33,344 nucleotides of DNA from Pseudomonadota bacterium (GTDB lineage: Bacteria; Myxococcota_A; Polyangia; Polyangiales; JAKSBK01), in assembly GCA_022361155.1 (NCBI GenBank), contig JAKSBK010000006.1, forward strand, positions 1-33,344, written 5' to 3'. Numbering within the stretch: position 1 is the first letter of the stretch; every line of letters begins with the position of its first letter. Of the stretch, positions 1 to 8,695 are shown piece after piece. Below the pieces are notes generated by a model. The model saw nothing but the letters and a program-made list of their open reading frames with translations, was not told the DNA's origin and did no database searches. The translations under genes and the position numbers were made by a program.

Positions 1-200
1 CGAGCCCGGTGCCGTGACCGGTGCGGGTGCGTCTCACCGGTGGGGCATCGGCGGTGCGTTTTTACCGGGTGCACACTGCGCTCCGGACCTTGAGATCAGT
101 AAAATCAACAGCTTGAGGGGGGCGCGGCGGCGGATGGCCCGCACGCCGCCGGCGAACGCCTGCCGGCGAGCCTGCCCAGCATCGGCCACCAACCTGCAGC

Positions 201-254
201 GCCGTGTCGAACCGAACCGCCGTGTCGAACCGAACCGCCGTGTCGAACCGAACC
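201..254. repeat. Three perfect tandem copies of an 18-bp unit
   Basis: The unit gccgtgtcgaaccgaacc occurs three times head to tail (201-218, 219-236, 237-254) without a mismatch. It lies 13 bp beyond the stop codon of the leftward lipoprotein gene, so it is in its 3' flank. There are no spacers, so it is not a CRISPR array. The unit length is a multiple of three, but no convincing gene covers it. The rest of 1-266 shows nothing else I can support. Confidence 0.9.
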
Positions 255-266
255 GCTGGGCTAAGA

Positions 267-968
267 CTAATCCGCCTGGTTCAGGTCCGGCATGCGCGAG
301 CAGGGGGCGTTGACGGTGCCCGCGATCCAGTCCCCGCTCGGCCCCGCGCTCAATCCTCCTCCCCCAAGCACGGCAAAGAAGGTGAAGCCGACGAAGCCGT
401 CCTGAGAGAGGATCCCCTGGGGGTCCACGGTGCCCGACAGCTGGTGCATCATCAGGTAGCTGCCCCCGCCACCCACCGACGACTCCTCAAAGATGGTGCG
501 TCCGTGAAACATGGGTTTGACCTCGAAGTCCATCCGAATCGTATTGCCCGCAGACTGGGGTCCCAACTCGTAGCGCGCGGGGAATCCAGCAACTTCCGGA
601 AGAAAATTGTGGCCCTTGATCTCGATCTGAAAACCGTGGAGCTCCTCCATGGCTCCGCCGCGAGGCGTGTACAAGATATCCATATCCGCCTCGATTTCGT
701 CGAACACGCAGCCCGTGCGCGTGGCGGGGTCGAGGCACTCGTATTCAATGCGACAATCCTCATGGGGTGCCGGTCCGTCGATGTCTTCGTGGACAGAAAT
801 GCCGTCCATGCAGCCAAAGATGTGAGCATGCTGCATGTTTCCAGGGTAGGGAGGCGCGTCCGACATCATGGCGCACCAACCATCGCGCCCCGCTGAGTCG
901 CCGGAGCCGCAGGCTACGGTCCCCAACAGGAGAGCGAAGATAGCGAGCTGTGGAACGATGCGTGTCAT
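267..968 (-). CDS. Predicted lipoprotein of unknown function
   Basis: A 233-aa protein that I do not recognise. The N-terminus has a basic start, a hydrophobic stretch (about residues 4-19) and a Cys at position 20 in the context GTVAC, which fits a signal peptidase II site, although -3 is Thr. The mature part has several further cysteines (WCAMM, FGCMDG, EDCRIEYEC, TGCVF, APCSR), suggesting a disulfide-stabilised extracytoplasmic domain, and a Gly-rich segment near residue 180. The ATG at 968 is preferred because AAAGGA lies about 10 nt upstream; a TTG at 977 is the alternative. It is divergent from the beta-propeller gene at 1165, and the 196 bp between them may hold both promoters. No family can be named. 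Confidence 0.75.
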   Translation of the reverse strand: MTRIVPQLAIFALLLGTVACGSGDSAGRDGWCAMMSDAPPYPGNMQHAHIFGCMDGISVHEDIDGPAPHEDCRIEYECLDPATRTGCVFDEIEADMDILYTPRGGAMEELHGFQIEIKGHNFLPEVAGFPARYELGPQSAGNTIRMDFEVKPMFHGRTIFEESSVGGGGSYLMMHQLSGTVDPQGILSQDGFVGFTFFAVLGGGGLSAGPSGDWIAGTVNAPCSRMPDLNQAD

Positions 969-1164
969 TATCAACAAGTCCTTTCACTGGGACGCCCGGC
1001 TGGCGATCGCGTCAGGAACTCGCGCACAGTCTGCCACCAGAACTACCAGGCCCGCAAGGCTCGGACCGAACGAATCCGGGCGAAAACGCGCTTCCCGGCA
1101 GCGATCGTTTGGTCCGGCGAGATCTGTGTAACCGGTCCGACCGCCAGGCGACGAACAGCAAACA

Positions 1165-2469
1165 GTGACCCGGCGTCCAAGCGACCGCGTGGTGAGCCTG
1201 TCCGTGAGCGTTGCGGCGCTCGCGGCTGCGTCGGGAATCCAGATCGAGCGCGGCCGCAGGGCGCACGAGCCCGAGTCTCCCGGGCTGACCGTGGAGCATG
1301 GACCTGCTGCCATGGTGGACCGGAAAGCGCCCGCGGTGGCTCGCGACGGTCCGGCACAGCACGCGCTTCGCTGCAGTGCGACGGGCTGCTCGATCGCGCC
1401 CGGGCGCGGCCCTTGCCGAAAACCCATCGAGCCCGTGCTTCGCTGGCGCTTCGAGACGGGCGGCCCCGTCACCGCCAGCCCGGCACTGTCCCCGGATGGC
1501 GGGTCCGTGTACGTCGGATCGCACGATGGTTACCTGTACGCTCTCGACCGGCATGGGAAGCGGCGCTGGAGCCGGTTTCTCGGTGGCAAGGTCTACTCGG
1601 GGGCTCTGGTGGGCAAGAACGGGCACGTGTTCGTGGGCTCGGACGCTCGTGCCCTGTGGTCCTTCAGCGCGACCGGCGAGCTGCGCTGGCGATTCCGGAC
1701 AGCCGGGGAGGCTGACACCACCCCGGCCCAGGCGCCCGACGGGACACTGTACTTCGCGGCAGGCGCCAGCCTGTACGCGCTCGGCGCCCAGGGTCGCGAG
1801 CTGTGGCGCTTGCGCGTGCCGGCAAAGATCTACTCGAGCCCAGCGCTGGGGCCCGACGGAACCATCTACACGGGCAGCCAGGACGATCACCTGTACGCCG
1901 TGGACCGCGCAGGTCGCGTACGCTGGCGCTACCGCACCCGCGGCGACGTGGACGCAGCGCCCCTGGTCGGGCAGCACGGTAACGTCTACGTTGGATCGGA
2001 TGACGATCGGCTGTATGCGCTGTCAGCGGACGGGCGCCTGCGCTGGGCCGCGAACCTGGGCGGCCACGTGAGAGCCCGGCCTGCCCTGGACGCTCACGGT
2101 GGTGTGATCGCGAGCAGCTTCGGTCCCAGAGCCACGATCCTGAGCCTGGACGCCAGGCTGGGGCGCGTACGCTGGCACCATCGACTACCGCTCGCGTACT
2201 CCACCGAGGCGGGCAGCCGTTCTGGGGCCGTGGTCGGCGTGCGGGGAAGCATCTACGTGGGCGCGCACGATCACAAGCTATACGCGTTCGACCCGCACGG
2301 ACGGCTGCGCTGGACATATCGCACCGCAGGCAGGATCGACTCGACCCCGACCCTGGGGCCGGACAACGCCCTGTACTTCGGGACCCGAGGCGGCGCGGTG
2401 TACGCTCTCACGGATTCGGCGCTCCGATGCGAGCAGGCGTCAGCAAACGAACGCCCGCCAAGCCCTTGA
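1165..2469 (+). CDS. Secreted PQQ-type beta-propeller repeat protein
   Basis: A 434-aa protein. From about residue 93 to 425 it consists of about eight repeats of roughly 40 residues with the PQQ/BamB-like pattern: an x-W-x-(F/Y) strand, then SPALGPDGTIYTGS, then DDHLYAVDRAGRVRWRY. Seven or eight such blades form a closed propeller used for protein or ligand binding; the sequence does not show whether it binds a cofactor. The start is GTG. Residues 9-24 are hydrophobic and Ala-rich, consistent with a weak signal peptide. A Cys-containing linker (RCSATGC, GPC) precedes the propeller. GTG codons at 1192 and 1195 are alternative starts. It is monocistronic, with a strong hairpin 190 bp after the stop. 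The fold is sure; the role is unknown. Confidence 0.85.
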   Translation: MTRRPSDRVVSLSVSVAALAAASGIQIERGRRAHEPESPGLTVEHGPAAMVDRKAPAVARDGPAQHALRCSATGCSIAPGRGPCRKPIEPVLRWRFETGGPVTASPALSPDGGSVYVGSHDGYLYALDRHGKRRWSRFLGGKVYSGALVGKNGHVFVGSDARALWSFSATGELRWRFRTAGEADTTPAQAPDGTLYFAAGASLYALGAQGRELWRLRVPAKIYSSPALGPDGTIYTGSQDDHLYAVDRAGRVRWRYRTRGDVDAAPLVGQHGNVYVGSDDDRLYALSADGRLRWAANLGGHVRARPALDAHGGVIASSFGPRATILSLDARLGRVRWHHRLPLAYSTEAGSRSGAVVGVRGSIYVGAHDHKLYAFDPHGRLRWTYRTAGRIDSTPTLGPDNALYFGTRGGAVYALTDSALRCEQASANERPPSP

Positions 2470-2659
2470 CGCTGTTGTGGGGCCTGGCGGTGACGTTGCG
2501 GGCAACCGGGTAGGGGTCCGTCCAGGTATGCTCGAGCGGTTACTGCTGGATGAAGCTCTGGATCTCGAGCCGGGCTTCCGCCGCTGACGCTGGCGGCAAC
2601 AGTCGAAGACTGGCACACGGGTTGCTTCGAGATTCCATGTCCACTCCTGACGTTCCTTA

Positions 2660-2686
2660 GGAGGGGCCCTGAAAACGGGCCCCTCC
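2660..2686 (+). terminator. Strong GC hairpin between propeller gene and ridA
   Basis: A perfect 10-bp stem (GGAGGGGCCC / GGGCCCCTCC) with a 7-nt loop TGAAAAC. It lies 190 bp after the propeller gene stop and 62 bp before the ridA start. No U-run follows, so it may instead be a factor-dependent terminator, an RNA-stabilising end or a ridA leader element. The stem is clear; the role is inferred. Confidence 0.5.
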
Positions 2687-2748
2687 GTCCATTGCTGCTA
2701 TCCTGCGACCTGCCCGTAAGGGGTTGGTCGCAAGAGCGAGGTGAAGCG

Positions 2749-3135
2749 ATGGAACGTCGTCGGCAGATCGTTGCTAGACAGGCACCCGAGGCTGTGGGTC
2801 CCTACTCGCACGCCATCCGAACCCAGGAGCTGGTGTTCTCGTCTGGTCAGATTCCACTCGATCCGGCGACGGGCACCCTTGTCGATGGCGGCATCGTGGA
2901 GCAGACGCACCAGGTCATGAAAAACCTGCTGGCCGTGCTCGAGGCGGCCGGCTGCACCCTCGGGCAGGTGCTCAAGACGACGATCTACCTCACGAACATG
3001 GACGACTTCCGGGCCGTGAACGAGGTGTACGGCAGTTACTTCGAGGGGTTGGTGCCACCAGCGCGCTCCACCGTGGCGGTGGCGGCGCTGCCCTTGGGAG
3101 CACGGGTGGAGATCGACGCGATCGCTCAGCTCTAG
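2749..3135 (+). CDS. ridA: RidA family enamine/imine deaminase
   Basis: A 128-aa protein matching the RidA (YjgF/YER057c/UK114) family over its full length. RidA trimers hydrolyse reactive 2-aminoacrylate and related enamines released by PLP enzymes such as threonine dehydratase, sparing other PLP enzymes. The key residues are visible: Tyr19 in GPYSHA, Arg106 in PARST (carboxylate binding) and Glu121 in VEIDAIA. The FSSGQIPLDP motif is at 30-39. The length is typical. The ATG at 2749 has GAGGTGA just upstream; the open frame continues upstream to 2692, but that extension has no family counterpart. The stop codon overlaps that of the convergent lipoprotein gene by 4 bp (CTAG). It is cytosolic. 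Confidence 0.95.
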   Translation: MERRRQIVARQAPEAVGPYSHAIRTQELVFSSGQIPLDPATGTLVDGGIVEQTHQVMKNLLAVLEAAGCTLGQVLKTTIYLTNMDDFRAVNEVYGSYFEGLVPPARSTVAVAALPLGARVEIDAIAQL

Positions 3136-3767
3136 TAGTAGTCCTCTCGCGACGCCACGAATTGCAGGCGCATGCCGGATACGTAGTCGAACTCGGCGTA
3201 CAGCCGCCCCGCTCGTAGGCCGGCGTCACCGTAGTGCCAGCGGGTCACGGTGCTCTGATCGCCGTAGGCCCGCTGCCGTTCGTCGAGTTCTTCGTGAGCG
3301 ACCTCGACATCGTTGCCGGTGTACCCGTCGGGCATCTGCGAGAGCGGTACCGACAGCACGATCTTGCTGCCCGCCGGCGCCTGCATCTCGGGACTGAGCT
3401 GCAAGGTGGGCCCAAGAGGTGTCTGGTCGTCGTAGTTCGAGAAGGCGGTCGTGGGCTTGGCCTGCATGAACACGACGTCGGTCGCTTGCCGCAAGGTGCC
3501 GGCGGGAATCACGATCCTCGCCCCGTTGTCGAGCTCGAGCGTGGCACCGCCGCGACCCACGGCGACCGTCATCTGCTTGCCACCCCGTCGCTGCACCGGA
3601 GCGACGGGGCCAGGGGCGGTCGCGTCATCCCCGCTCCGGTTTGCCATGCGCTCATGTCCCGCGCCGGCCCGGTTGGCCTTGGCTGTGGGCCCCGACGTGC
3701 CCGCCGCGCCTCCGCAGCCAATCCAGGCTATGCTTGACAATGCGATCGACCAACGTGCGACGTTCAT
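3132..3767 (-). CDS. Predicted lipoprotein with ZU5-like domain
   Basis: A 211-aa protein. Residues 1-17 form a lipoprotein signal (basic start, hydrophobic core, IAWIGC then Gly-Gly). A polar Ala/Gly linker runs to about residue 65. It is followed by a beta-rich domain with the pattern GGATLELDNGARIVIPAGTL, then PLGPTLQLSPE and KIVLSVPL. That layout resembles ZU5-type domains often found in secreted proteins of myxobacteria. The ATG at 3767 has GGTGGGA about 6 nt upstream, which decides the start; an open frame continues upstream to 3887 without signal-like sequence. It is divergent from the DUF58 gene across a region holding a 9-bp inverted repeat. The lipoprotein call is firm; ZU5-like is tentative. 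Confidence 0.8.
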   Translation of the reverse strand: MNVARWSIALSSIAWIGCGGAAGTSGPTAKANRAGAGHERMANRSGDDATAPGPVAPVQRRGGKQMTVAVGRGGATLELDNGARIVIPAGTLRQATDVVFMQAKPTTAFSNYDDQTPLGPTLQLSPEMQAPAGSKIVLSVPLSQMPDGYTGNDVEVAHEELDERQRAYGDQSTVTRWHYGDAGLRAGRLYAEFDYVSGMRLQFVASREDYY

Positions 3768-3828
3768 TTCATCCCACCTTCGCGCCCCCGCCACCCGGGC
3801 TTGCCCCTTTGCGCGAGGAGCGCGCCAA

Positions 3829-3861
3829 CGTACCTGCAACGGCCGCACAGCCGCAGGTACG
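3829..3861. promoter_or_regulatory. Inverted repeat, candidate operator in a divergent region
   Basis: Perfect 9-bp arms CGTACCTGC (3829-3837) and GCAGGTACG (3853-3861) are separated by 15 bp. It lies between the lipoprotein gene (start 3767, leftward) and the DUF58 gene (start 3905, rightward), 62 bp from one start and 43 bp from the other. This suits a dimeric regulator of one or both genes. It could also form a hairpin in the DUF58 leader mRNA. Confidence 0.45.
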
Positions 3862-3904
3862 GGACGCGCGCCCGAAGCCGCCGGCATAGATCGGGGGACA
3901 GCTC

Positions 3905-5350
3905 TTGGCCCTCATGCAGTCTAGTGTAAGACAAGGTCAGGCAACAGCCCGTTTGGCAACACAGCGAGGCCCACACGGGCACGCGCTTGCGTTCCAGTTG
4001 ATCAAGAACTTTCCAACAAAGCTCCTGGGATCGCTCGCTCGTCGCCTCGGCGCTCTGCGCCGGGCGAAGCCGCTGTGGACACGCTGGGCCGACTGGTTTC
4101 CGCTGACGCCCTTGGGCCTGCTGTTTGTGGCCGGCGCCGCCTTCGTTCTTCGCGTCATGGCCCACGCGCAGCTCGACATGGTGCTGTTGGTGGTCGGGTA
4201 TGCGGGCTTGGGACTGGGCGCGCTGAGCTTGGCCGCCGTGGCCCTGGGAGCGCTCGGACTCAGGTGGCGGCTGCGCCGGCAAGAGGCGAGCGAGGCCGAG
4301 CCGCTGTTGGCCGAGACCGCGGCGAGCCTGCCTACGAGCTTCGAGCTGCCCGCCTTGACCTGGCTGCCGCTCCTGCACCTCGACTGGCAATGGCTCGAGC
4401 CCGAAGGCGTAGAAGTGCAGCCGGAAACGAGCGCCGCTCGCCGAGCAGAGCAGGTGAGGTTCCAGCGCAGGGGCCAGTTTCGCCGGACAGTTCGACGCAT
4501 CGTGGTCAGCGACGTGTTCGGGCTGGCCGCGCTCGGCCTCAGGCAGCAGGCCAGCCTGGCGCTCGATGTCCTACCCCACCTGGGCAAGCTCGCGCGTACT
4601 CCGGTGCTGCGCTCGCTCAGTGGTGGCGACGACCTGCCGCATCCCATGGGAGTCGAGTCCGGGGACCGGCTCGAGCTGCACCGTTACGTCCCGGGGGATC
4701 CGGCGCGGTTCATTCACTGGAAGGCCTATGGGCGCACGCGAAAGCTCATGATTCGCAAACCCGAGCGTGCCCTGGCTCAGGCTCAACGCACCGCGGGCTA
4801 CTTGGTGGCGGGGCCTTTGGACGAGGCGAGCGCCGCCGTTGCGCGAATGGCCCTGGAGCGCAACCTTCTTGGCCGAGATTGGGTCTTCGGTAGCGACGAG
4901 GACCCCTTTCCCGTGACCCGGCTCGAAGCCGCCCTGGCGACCCTGATGCGTTCGGGCGGCCTGCACGAACAAGGTGCGCTGGGGCTCGAGGAGTTCCTGC
5001 GCCAGGCCGAGCGCAGCGGCCCGGTGAGCGCGGTCGTGTTCGTCCCCGCGCAGCCGGGGTCGTGGCTGGATCGGGCCGTCGCGGCTTCGCGCAAGCCCGG
5101 TCGCACCGTGCGCTTCGTCGTCGGCGTGGACGGCATCGCCTCGGCAAGCCAGCCAACCCATGTGGCACGGCTGCTCTTGTTGCCGCAAGCATCGGGCCAC
5201 ACCCCCGCGGCGCCGCTACGCGAAGTGCTGCGCAGGCTCGGCGAAACGCGCTGCCAGGTCAGCATCTACGATCGTGTTTCGGGACGCCAGCTCAGCGAGC
5301 TTCACCTGCGCGATCAGGGTGGGCGCCAGGGCGTATCGGGGGGAGCGTGA
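3905..5350 (+). CDS. DUF58 domain membrane protein
   Basis: A 481-aa protein. Two hydrophobic helices (about residues 69-85 and 92-118) anchor it to the inner membrane. The DUF58 signature follows: GDRLELHRYVPGD at 253-265, then RFIHWKAYGRTRKLMIRKPE at 268-287, which matches the family motif Y-x2-GD-x2-R-x-IHWK-x2-AR. DUF58 proteins are usually encoded with MoxR ATPases and transglutaminase proteins, as here, and act in envelope assembly or maturation in ways not well defined. The first possible start is TTG 3905, with GGGGGA 6 nt upstream; ATG 3914 and TTG 3998 are alternatives. The stop overlaps the next gene's start by 4 bp (GTGA), implying translational coupling. The family call is firm. 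Confidence 0.88.
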   Translation: MALMQSSVRQGQATARLATQRGPHGHALAFQLIKNFPTKLLGSLARRLGALRRAKPLWTRWADWFPLTPLGLLFVAGAAFVLRVMAHAQLDMVLLVVGYAGLGLGALSLAAVALGALGLRWRLRRQEASEAEPLLAETAASLPTSFELPALTWLPLLHLDWQWLEPEGVEVQPETSAARRAEQVRFQRRGQFRRTVRRIVVSDVFGLAALGLRQQASLALDVLPHLGKLARTPVLRSLSGGDDLPHPMGVESGDRLELHRYVPGDPARFIHWKAYGRTRKLMIRKPERALAQAQRTAGYLVAGPLDEASAAVARMALERNLLGRDWVFGSDEDPFPVTRLEAALATLMRSGGLHEQGALGLEEFLRQAERSGPVSAVVFVPAQPGSWLDRAVAASRKPGRTVRFVVGVDGIASASQPTHVARLLLLPQASGHTPAAPLREVLRRLGETRCQVSIYDRVSGRQLSELHLRDQGGRQGVSGGA

Positions 5351-7533
5351 ACGCTCGCATCAGGTCCTCGGAAGCAGACGAGCGCAACCTCACCCGAGTG
5401 CTGCGGTTTGTGGTGTACCTGCTGGGGGGCCTCGCTTTTGCACTGCCCCTGACGCTGCCCTATGTCGCTCTCGGGGCAGCGCTGGGCGCTGCAGCCGGCT
5501 CGGAGCTCGGCCTGCGGCTGGCACGCTCGCGCTGGCGGCTGCACGCCATCGTGGCGGCTGCGGCGGCAGGATCCGGCCTCGTGCTCGTGCTGCGCGCGGC
5601 GCTCGTGGGCAGCGCCACGCTCGCCGCTAAGCTCGGGCCCACTTCGGCGCTCGCGGTCGGAGAGAGCATCGGGTTCGGCCTGGGTGCGCTGTGTGCCGCA
5701 ACGGGCCTGCGCGCCGCCGCGGCTCGCTGGCGCTCGATCGCAGTGCTCGAAGTCGCGTGCGTGGCGTTGATCTTCGCGCAGCTGGTCGCCGCCCACCGGC
5801 GGGGAGCGATCAACCGGCCCTTCGAGATCGCCGATCCGATCATCGAAGCGGGCGGCGATCCGGGGCTCGTGTTTCTCGGGCTCGGCGCCGTGACGGCGGC
5901 CGTCATGCTGCTCGTGCTCCTGAGCGAACGCAGCATCGCGCGCGCGGGCTTGCACATCGCGGTCGTCAGCGCCTTGGTGCTGTTTGTTGCGACCAGCACC
6001 GAACACTTCAACTTGTTCGCAAAGAAGCAACAAGATGCCTTGGGGCTGCGGGGAAAGCCCGACAAGACGAGCAAAGGCGACGAACGAGGAGGACGCAACC
6101 GCAACCGCAGCGGCAGCAATCAGCGAGATCTCGATTTTCGGGACAACTACCACGAGTCCAATCGCCAGACTCCGGTGGCGGTGGTGCTGCTGCACGACGA
6201 TTACTCGCCGCCGAACGGCATGTACTACTTCCGGCAAGGCGCCTTCAGCCAGTTCAACGGGCGCCGGCTGGTGCGCGCAACCCGACACGGCCTGGACTCC
6301 GACGTCGCCGCGAGCTTTCCGGCCGAGCCCACGACCGTGGCCGAGGTACCGAACGCCGAAGGGGATCGAGCGACCCTCGACACGACCGTGGTGCTTCTTA
6401 CCGACCACATGCAGCCTTTCGGTCTGGAGTCGCCGATCCGGATGGCTCCCGCACCCAACCCCGATCCCACGCGCTTCAGGCGCGCGTACAGGGTGACCTC
6501 GGCGGTATTGACCAGCGACGCCTTTGCGCTGCTGGGACGCGAAGCAGGAGGCGAGAAGCTCACCGGAGAAGCCCTCGACCATTACACCGGTCTGCCGGAG
6601 GACCCACGCTACGGGGCACTGGCACACGAGATCCTCGATCGGGTGGACCCTCATCTGCGACACGATCCCATGGTACGGGCGCTCGCCATCGCGTCGTACC
6701 TGAGCAAGCAGGGGGTCTACAGCCTGCGAAGTCGTCATGCCCGCGCGGCCGATCCCACCGCCGACTTCTTGTTTGGAGACAAGACCGGCTACTGTGTACA
6801 CTTCGCCCATGCCTCGGCATACCTGATGCGCGCCCTGGGCATGCCTGCCCGCGTGGCCACGGGCTACGTCGTGGACGAGTCCTCGCGGCAGGGCGGTTCT
6901 GCGATCCTGCTTTCCGGGGAAAACTCCCATGCCTGGCCCGAGCTCTACCTCGAAGGTACGGGCTGGGTGATCGCCGACGTGTTTCCGGAGCGCAGCCTGG
7001 ATGCTGCGATGCAGCCGCCCGATCCCGACTTGCAGCGCCTGCTCGGACAGATGGCACGTGGCGAGCGACCGCTGCTGCAGAGCGAAGAACGCAGCTTCAA
7101 GCCCATCCTGGCCTCGCTCCGCGAAGCATCGCTCGCCCTGGCTCGCTTCCTGCTCGTTGCACTCGTGCTCGCGCTGGCGCTGCTGTACGGCGTCAAGACC
7201 TGGCGTCGCATTGCGCCGAGCTTCGCCGGGCCAGGCGCCATGGCGCGCGTGGCGTACCGTGCGGAGCTCGACCGACTTGCCGAGCTGCAGCTCAGGCGGC
7301 GTGCAGGCGAATCGCGCGAGCGCTTCGCGACCCGGATCGAGGCTACCTGCCCGTCGTTCGCGGGTCTCACGCGCTGGCACCTGGCAGCCGCGTACGGCAG
7401 CCGGAGAAACCCCGAATCCTCCGAGCTGCAGCTCAGCGCTCACCGGGTGCGCAGCGAGCTGCGTCGCAGTGTGCCGTGGTGGCGTAGGATGCTTGGTATC
7501 TTGATCCCGTGGTCATGGCTGCAAAGTCGCTGA
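5347..7533 (+). CDS. Transglutaminase-like membrane protein (TgpA type)
   Basis: A 728-aa protein. The N-terminal 220 residues contain about six hydrophobic helices. A charged, flexible stretch follows (about 236-262, rich in Lys, Arg, Asn and Gly), then an extracytoplasmic domain with a transglutaminase core: Cys483 in TGYCVHFA, His528 in ENSHAWPEL and Asp544 in IADVFPE form the expected catalytic triad. One more helix (about 597-615) and a cytoplasmic tail close the protein. This is the layout of TgpA (DUF3488/transglutaminase/DUF4129) proteins. The start is GTG 5347, fused to the DUF58 stop (GTGA), with a G-rich Shine-Dalgarno-like run just upstream. The open frame reaches back to 5062 inside the DUF58 gene, but that part is out-of-frame coding. 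It is probably a peptide-acting enzyme of the periplasm; the substrate is unknown. Confidence 0.9.
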   Translation: MNARIRSSEADERNLTRVLRFVVYLLGGLAFALPLTLPYVALGAALGAAAGSELGLRLARSRWRLHAIVAAAAAGSGLVLVLRAALVGSATLAAKLGPTSALAVGESIGFGLGALCAATGLRAAAARWRSIAVLEVACVALIFAQLVAAHRRGAINRPFEIADPIIEAGGDPGLVFLGLGAVTAAVMLLVLLSERSIARAGLHIAVVSALVLFVATSTEHFNLFAKKQQDALGLRGKPDKTSKGDERGGRNRNRSGSNQRDLDFRDNYHESNRQTPVAVVLLHDDYSPPNGMYYFRQGAFSQFNGRRLVRATRHGLDSDVAASFPAEPTTVAEVPNAEGDRATLDTTVVLLTDHMQPFGLESPIRMAPAPNPDPTRFRRAYRVTSAVLTSDAFALLGREAGGEKLTGEALDHYTGLPEDPRYGALAHEILDRVDPHLRHDPMVRALAIASYLSKQGVYSLRSRHARAADPTADFLFGDKTGYCVHFAHASAYLMRALGMPARVATGYVVDESSRQGGSAILLSGENSHAWPELYLEGTGWVIADVFPERSLDAAMQPPDPDLQRLLGQMARGERPLLQSEERSFKPILASLREASLALARFLLVALVLALALLYGVKTWRRIAPSFAGPGAMARVAYRAELDRLAELQLRRRAGESRERFATRIEATCPSFAGLTRWHLAAAYGSRRNPESSELQLSAHRVRSELRRSVPWWRRMLGILIPWSWLQSR

Positions 7534-7575
7534 TGAAGCCCGCCCCCAAGACTCGCCGCTGAAGGACATGTGCCG

Positions 7576-8685
7576 ATGACGCATTCGCAAGCTGCACCGG
7601 TTGCCCCACCCGACCTGAGCTTCGAGGCCGCCCAGCGGGTCGTTCAACGACTCTCCGAACGCCTGCGGACAGCCGTCATCGGCCGGGACGAGGTGATCGA
7701 GCTCGTCCTGGTGGCGCTGTTGGCGGACGGCCACGTGCTGCTTGAAGACTATCCGGGCTCCGGCAAGACCACGCTCGCGAGGGCTCTGGGCGATTCGCTC
7801 AGCGACACCACCACCGACGCAATCGACGCGACCGACGCAATCGGCGCAATCGACGCACCGATCGTGCCCTTCCGGCGCATCCAGTTCACCCCGGACCTGT
7901 TGCCGAGCGATGTGACGGGGGCGACCGTGTTCGAACCGGACAGCAGCACCTTTACATTCAGGCGCGGCCCTATTTTCGCCCACATCGTGCTGGCGGACGA
8001 GATCAACCGAACCTCGCCCAAGGTGCAGGCCGCCATGCTCGAAGCCATGGCGGAAAAGCAGGTGACGGTCGACAACCACACCTACAAGCTCGACGAGCTG
8101 TTCTTCGTCGTTGCAACCCAAAACCCGCTCGACGTGGCGGGAACCTATCCCTTGCCCGTACCGCAGCTCGATCGCTTCCTCTTCAAGATCGAAATGACCC
8201 ACCTCGAGCGCACGGCGGAGCTCAGGGTGCTGGACAACTACCCCAAGACCAGCCTGGAGCTCGCTGCCGAGCGCCCTCGTGTCTCGCGCCAGGAGCTGCT
8301 CACCGCACGCGCTCTGATCCGCCAGCACGTGGCGCTGACCCAGCCCGTGCGCGAGGCGCTGGTCGACCTGGCGCGGGCCCTGAGGGATGATCCGCGCGTG
8401 CTGCAGGGCGCGTCCACACGCTCCCTGGTCTTGTTGATGCCGGCGCTGCAGGCGCGCGCTTTTGTCAACGGACGTGACTACGTTGCGCCCGAAGACCTGG
8501 AGCATCTGGCGCCGCGGGTATTCGCGCACCGCATGGAGTGCGTGCCAGGGGTGGATGACAAGGCCGAGGTCGTGCGATCCAACGCCGGTCCGGTCATGGA
8601 AACGCTCGCCAGGCTGAGCTTGAGGCGGCGCCCGGCGACCCCCGCGGCTCCGGCACCCAGCCTCGAGGACGACCGAAACCCGTGA
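7576..8685 (+). CDS. MoxR family AAA+ ATPase
   Basis: A 369-aa protein with the MoxR core. Walker A is YPGSGKTT (Lys64), Walker B is VLADEINR (Asp141, Glu142), sensor 1 is TQNP (181-184), and the family blocks RIQFTPDLLPSDVTG, MLEAMAEKQVT and PLPVPQLDRF are present. MoxR ATPases work as chaperone-like partners of nearby DUF58, VWA or transglutaminase proteins. The ATG at 7576 is chosen because GAAGGA sits 9 nt upstream; a GTG at 7570 is too close to it. An unusual Asp/Ala repeat insertion (about residues 81-95) sits between Walker A and the RIQFTPD block. It is the third gene of the cluster, 42 bp after the transglutaminase stop. The family is certain; the substrate is unknown. Confidence 0.95.
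   Translation: MTHSQAAPVAPPDLSFEAAQRVVQRLSERLRTAVIGRDEVIELVLVALLADGHVLLEDYPGSGKTTLARALGDSLSDTTTDAIDATDAIGAIDAPIVPFRRIQFTPDLLPSDVTGATVFEPDSSTFTFRRGPIFAHIVLADEINRTSPKVQAAMLEAMAEKQVTVDNHTYKLDELFFVVATQNPLDVAGTYPLPVPQLDRFLFKIEMTHLERTAELRVLDNYPKTSLELAAERPRVSRQELLTARALIRQHVALTQPVREALVDLARALRDDPRVLQGASTRSLVLLMPALQARAFVNGRDYVAPEDLEHLAPRVFAHRMECVPGVDDKAEVVRSNAGPVMETLARLSLRRRPATPAAPAPSLEDDRNP
7816..7860 (+). repeat. Five 9-bp tandem units inside the moxR-type gene
   Basis: Five consecutive 9-nt units based on gacgcaatc (variants gacgcgacc, ggcgcaatc, gacgcaccg) encode the triplet repeat D-A-I/T/P in frame. They sit at residues 81-95 of the MoxR ATPase, where related proteins run almost directly from the helix after Walker A into the RIQFTPD block. 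It looks like an in-frame microsatellite expansion. Confidence 0.85.
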
Positions 8686-8695
8686 GCAGCTCGAC

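Noticed and set aside
147-168. 7-bp GC hairpin as a terminator for the first lipoprotein gene
   Set aside because: No U-run in the direction of transcription and 99 bp beyond the stop; in such GC-rich DNA short stems are expected by chance.
5314-7443. A 709-codon open frame on the minus strand
   Set aside because: It is the complement of the transglutaminase gene, which has a full catalytic triad; the minus reading is Arg/His/Gln-rich without motifs. GC-rich DNA gives long antisense frames.
7816-7860. Repeat as a sign of a frameshift in moxR
   Set aside because: Units are 9 bp and keep the frame; motifs on both sides are intact in one frame.
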